A DNA stretch of 64,000 nt, taken from the NCBI RefSeq assembly GCF_035581365.1, contig NZ_CP141590.1:2600001-2664000 (forward strand), in the 5' to 3' direction. This document shows positions 61,921 through 64,000 of the stretch, in pieces; position 1 is the first letter of the stretch; every line of letters starts with the position of its first letter. Both the position numbers and the translations under genes were made by a program. The DNA comes from Tsuneonella sp. CC-YZS046. GTDB lineage: Bacteria; Pseudomonadota; Alphaproteobacteria; Sphingomonadales; Sphingomonadaceae. Under the pieces are notes generated by a model. It did not search any database, was not told the origin of the DNA, and saw nothing but the letters and a program-made list of their open reading frames with translations.

Positions 61921-63773
61921 GCAGCCACCGCCGAGCGGCGGCGGGCATGGACCAGCAGCACAGCCAGGGCGGCAGGCGTGATTCCCGGGATGCGACCGGC
62001 GGCGGCCAGCGTCTGCGGCTTTGCCGCGACAAGCCGCTCCACCATCTCGCGCGACAGCCCCGGCACTTCCGCAAAGGGAAAACCATCCTCCAACACCACC
62101 GCCTCGCTCGACCGGAGATCGCGCAATTCGGCATCCTGCCGCGCCAGATAGGGCGCGTAAGCGGCATCCTCGGCCAGTTCGAGCGCCATCTCGCTGGCGC
62201 TATCCACGCCCGGATCGAGCCAGGGCGCCAGACCGGCAAGGTCCACTCCCCCGAAACGCAGCCATTCCCTGATCGGCAGCCGCCCCGCATCCGGGCGGAC
62301 CGGCAGGCCCGCCCCGGACAGTTGGGCGCTGGTCAGCTCGCGGTCGAACGCGACCTCCAACCGGGCACGTTCCTCTTCCCTGCGCAGAAACCATTCCTGC
62401 CGACGCGCGCCGACGCAGCCCGCCCCTATCGCCAGCCCGGTCAGCCGGGTGGTCGCATTGTTGGCGCGCAGGCGCAGACGATATTCCGCGCGCGCGGTGA
62501 GCATCCGATAAGGCTCACTCACCCCATGCAGAGTGAGATCGTCGATCATCACCGCCATATAGGCATTGGCGCGGTCGAGCGGCGCCGGCGCCTTGCCCAG
62601 TACGCTCGCGGCGGCATGCAGCCCGGCGATCAGCCCCTGCGCGGCCGCTTCCTCATAGCCGGTCGTCCCGTTGATCTGGCCCGCGCAATAGAGGCCCGGC
62701 ATATCGCGCAATTCCAGCGACGGGCGCAGAGCGCGCGGATCGATGTGATCATATTCCACCGCATAGCCCGGAACCGCCATCTCCACGCGCTCCAGACCTT
62801 CCATGGTCCGCAGCATTTCGAGCTGGACCTCGGTGGGCAAGGAGGTGCTGATTCCATTCGGATAGACCAGATGCGTGCCCAGCCCTTCCGGCTCCAGGAA
62901 TATCTGATGGCTATCGCGATCGGCGAAGCGATGAATCTTGTCCTCGATCGAGGGGCAATAGCGCGGGCCGCGCGCGTCGATCGCCCCGGTGAACAACGGC
63001 GAGCGATGGAGATTGGCCCGAATGACATCGTGACTGCGCGCATTGGTGCGCGTGATCGCACAGAACAGCTGGGGATTCACCCGCCCTTCGCTCAGCGGCG
63101 ACATCACCCATGGCTCGGGGTCGGAAATCTGCTCCACCAGCCGCGCCCAGTCGATGCTGCGCCCGTCGAGGCGGGGCGGCGTGCCGGTCTTGAGCCGGGC
63201 CATCGGCAGCTCCGCTTCACGCAATTGCGCCGCGAGCCTCTGCGCCGAGGCTTCCCCGATCCGCCCGCCGGACAGCCTTTCCTCCCCGCGAAACAGTGTG
63301 CCACCCAGGAAAGTGCCGGTGCATAGCACCACGGCCTGCGAAGCAAGCGCGGTGCCATCGGCCAGATCGAGGCCGGTCACGCAGCCGTTGGCGATGCGCA
63401 GCCCAGCCGCTTCGCCCTCGACCAGCGCGAGATCGCCCTGCTCCTTCAGCAATCGCTGGATCGCCGCCTTGAACAGCGCGCGGTCGGCCTGTACGCGCGG
63501 CCCCCACACGGCGCTGCCCTTAGAGCGATTGAGCATGCGGTAATGGATCGCGGCGGCATCCGCGGCGTGGGCGATCAACCCGTCGAAGGCATCCACTTCC
63601 CGCACCAGATGGCCCTTGCCCAGGCCGCCGATCGCCGGGTTGCAGCTCATCGCCCCGATCGCTGCGAGATCGAAGCTCACCAGAGCGACGCGCGCGCCCA
63701 TGCGCGCGGCTACCGCCGCGGCCTCGCAGCCGGCATGGCCGCCGCCCACAACCACGATATCGAACGCATGCAT
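61917..63773 (-). CDS. mnmG: tRNA uridine-34 carboxymethylaminomethyl-modifying enzyme MnmG (GidA)
   Basis: A 618-residue FAD protein that works with MnmE to install cmnm5/nm5 groups at U34 of several tRNAs. The dinucleotide motif is [23 protein letters not shown] near the N-terminus. [70 protein letters not shown] and [16 protein letters not shown] all follow in the family order. The ATG at 63773 was chosen over a TTG twelve bases upstream. It overlaps rsmG by four bases and follows mnmE after 90 bases that contain parS 3. Confidence 0.97.
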   Translation of the reverse strand: MHAFDIVVVGGGHAGCEAAAVAARMGARVALVSFDLAAIGAMSCNPAIGGLGKGHLVREVDAFDGLIAHAADAAAIHYRMLNRSKGSAVWGPRVQADRALFKAAIQRLLKEQGDLALVEGEAAGLRIANGCVTGLDLADGTALASQAVVLCTGTFLGGTLFRGEERLSGGRIGEASAQRLAAQLREAELPMARLKTGTPPRLDGRSIDWARLVEQISDPEPWVMSPLSEGRVNPQLFCAITRTNARSHDVIRANLHRSPLFTGAIDARGPRYCPSIEDKIHRFADRDSHQIFLEPEGLGTHLVYPNGISTSLPTEVQLEMLRTMEGLERVEMAVPGYAVEYDHIDPRALRPSLELRDMPGLYCAGQINGTTGYEEAAAQGLIAGLHAAASVLGKAPAPLDRANAYMAVMIDDLTLHGVSEPYRMLTARAEYRLRLRANNATTRLTGLAIGAGCVGARRQEWFLRREEERARLEVAFDRELTSAQLSGAGLPVRPDAGRLPIREWLRFGGVDLAGLAPWLDPGVDSASEMALELAEDAAYAPYLARQDAELRDLRSSEAVVLEDGFPFAEVPGLSREMVERLVAAKPQTLAAAGRIPGITPAALAVLLVHARRRSAVAA

Positions 63774-63827
63774 GATGGCCGCCAATATAGGAGGGCGGGA
63801 CTCGGGTCAAAGCCTCCCTACCGCCGG

Positions 63828-63843
63828 TGTTTCACGTGAAACA
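63828..63843. promoter_or_regulatory. parS site 3 (mnmE-mnmG gap)
   Basis: TGTTTCACGTGAAACA, the exact parS consensus, between mnmE and mnmG. It is the only intergenic parS in the window and 55 bp upstream of the mnmG ATG. Confidence 0.96.
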
Positions 63844-63863
63844 TTCCATAAAGCTCGGCGCGC

Positions 63864-64000
63864 CTATTTGCCGATGCAGAAGCGCCCGAACAGCGTGTCC
63901 AGCATATCCTCGGTCCCCGCCCGGCCAGTCAGGCGGTCAAACGCGAGGCGCGCTGAGCGCAGCGATTCAGCTACCAGCAGGAGATCGCCCTCCCCAGCCG
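63864..64000 (-). CDS. mnmE: tRNA modification GTPase MnmE, C-terminal end (partial)
   Basis: The last 45 codons of a minus-strand gene that continues past the right edge. The end reads LAFDRLTGRAGTEDMLDTLF then GRFCIGK. The terminal CIGK (C-x-G-K) motif with its conserved Cys is the hallmark of MnmE, the GTPase partner of MnmG in wobble-uridine modification. Position next to mnmG supports the call. The G domain lies outside the window. Confidence 0.93.
   Translation of the reverse strand, partial: AGEGDLLLVAESLRSARLAFDRLTGRAGTEDMLDTLFGRFCIGK

Overview
The window reads as a gene-dense, GC-rich chromosomal segment of an alphaproteobacterium, most likely from the Sphingomonadales (Erythrobacteraceae/Sphingomonadaceae type). 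The pointers are: mnmE-mnmG-rsmG-parA-parB with perfect parS sites (origin-proximal chromosome), a SciP-type CtrA inhibitor, a TrcR-type regulator, the M23 peptidase-bactofilin pair, FabI as enoyl-ACP reductase, CarD, DUF1192 next to clpA, and a sugar-nucleotide pair for ManNAcA. I see no rRNA, tRNA, CRISPR array, insertion sequence or prophage. This is core chromosome, with about sixty protein genes packed with many 4-base ATGA/GTGA overlaps.

Layout. 0-6 kb: the 3' end of a possible TonB-like gene, then a minus-strand operon for a tripartite efflux pump (adaptor, RND permease) ending in a DUF445 membrane protein. 6-8.5 kb: a GlsB-like stress membrane protein, the sciP operon with a strong terminator, and mnmA. 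8.4-15.3 kb: a divergent pair (small membrane protein / serine hydrolase), a pdxH-CDF-phzF operon, and a plus-strand dnaJ-like/yihY/fabI operon. 15.4-18 kb: wecC and wecB. 18-26.5 kb: a long minus-strand series, proA-AKR-nadD-rsfS-rlmH-envC-like-ctpA-dsbB-coq7, linking NAD synthesis, ribosome maturation and envelope functions. 26.7-28.3 kb: M23 peptidase overlapping bactofilin. 28.4-34.9 kb: an acyl-CoA ligase, TrcR, an agt-plcP-like lipid-remodelling pair, a lipoprotein and a quinone oxidoreductase. 34.9-42.7 kb: DUF1192, clpA, an EF-hand lipoprotein, the ligase-associated exonuclease/ATP-dependent DNA ligase pair, a truncated hemoglobin and a SulP transporter. 42.8-48.6 kb: a minus-strand hemB/spermidine synthase fusion/gamma carbonic anhydrase/DUF167 operon and a second M23 peptidase. 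48.7-53.2 kb: Suv3-like helicase, S4 protein, ferredoxin, CarD and a small lipoprotein. 53.3-59.4 kb: Sua5-type tRNA enzyme, acyl-CoA dehydrogenase, DUF815 ATPase, sugar dehydrogenase, glycine-zipper protein. 59.5-64 kb: parB, parA, rsmG, mnmG and the end of mnmE, with three parS sites.

The most interesting signals beyond the genes are these. (1) A metallophosphoesterase and a glycosyltransferase resembling the PlcP/Agt phosphate-starvation lipid-renovation pair, preceded by a correctly oriented PHO-box-like repeat. (2) A dispersed ~95-bp double-hairpin element found five times, each time starting exactly at a TAG stop codon that it appears to supply. (3) Two parS sites buried in the rsmG reading frame plus one upstream of mnmG. 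(4) A small membrane protein encoded next to a serine hydrolase that resembles a module normally fused to such hydrolases. (5) Candidate CtrA and EcfG sites before genes that fit those regulons. I did not find convincing evidence of a wholly novel multi-gene system; items 1, 2 and 4 are the best candidates for new biology.
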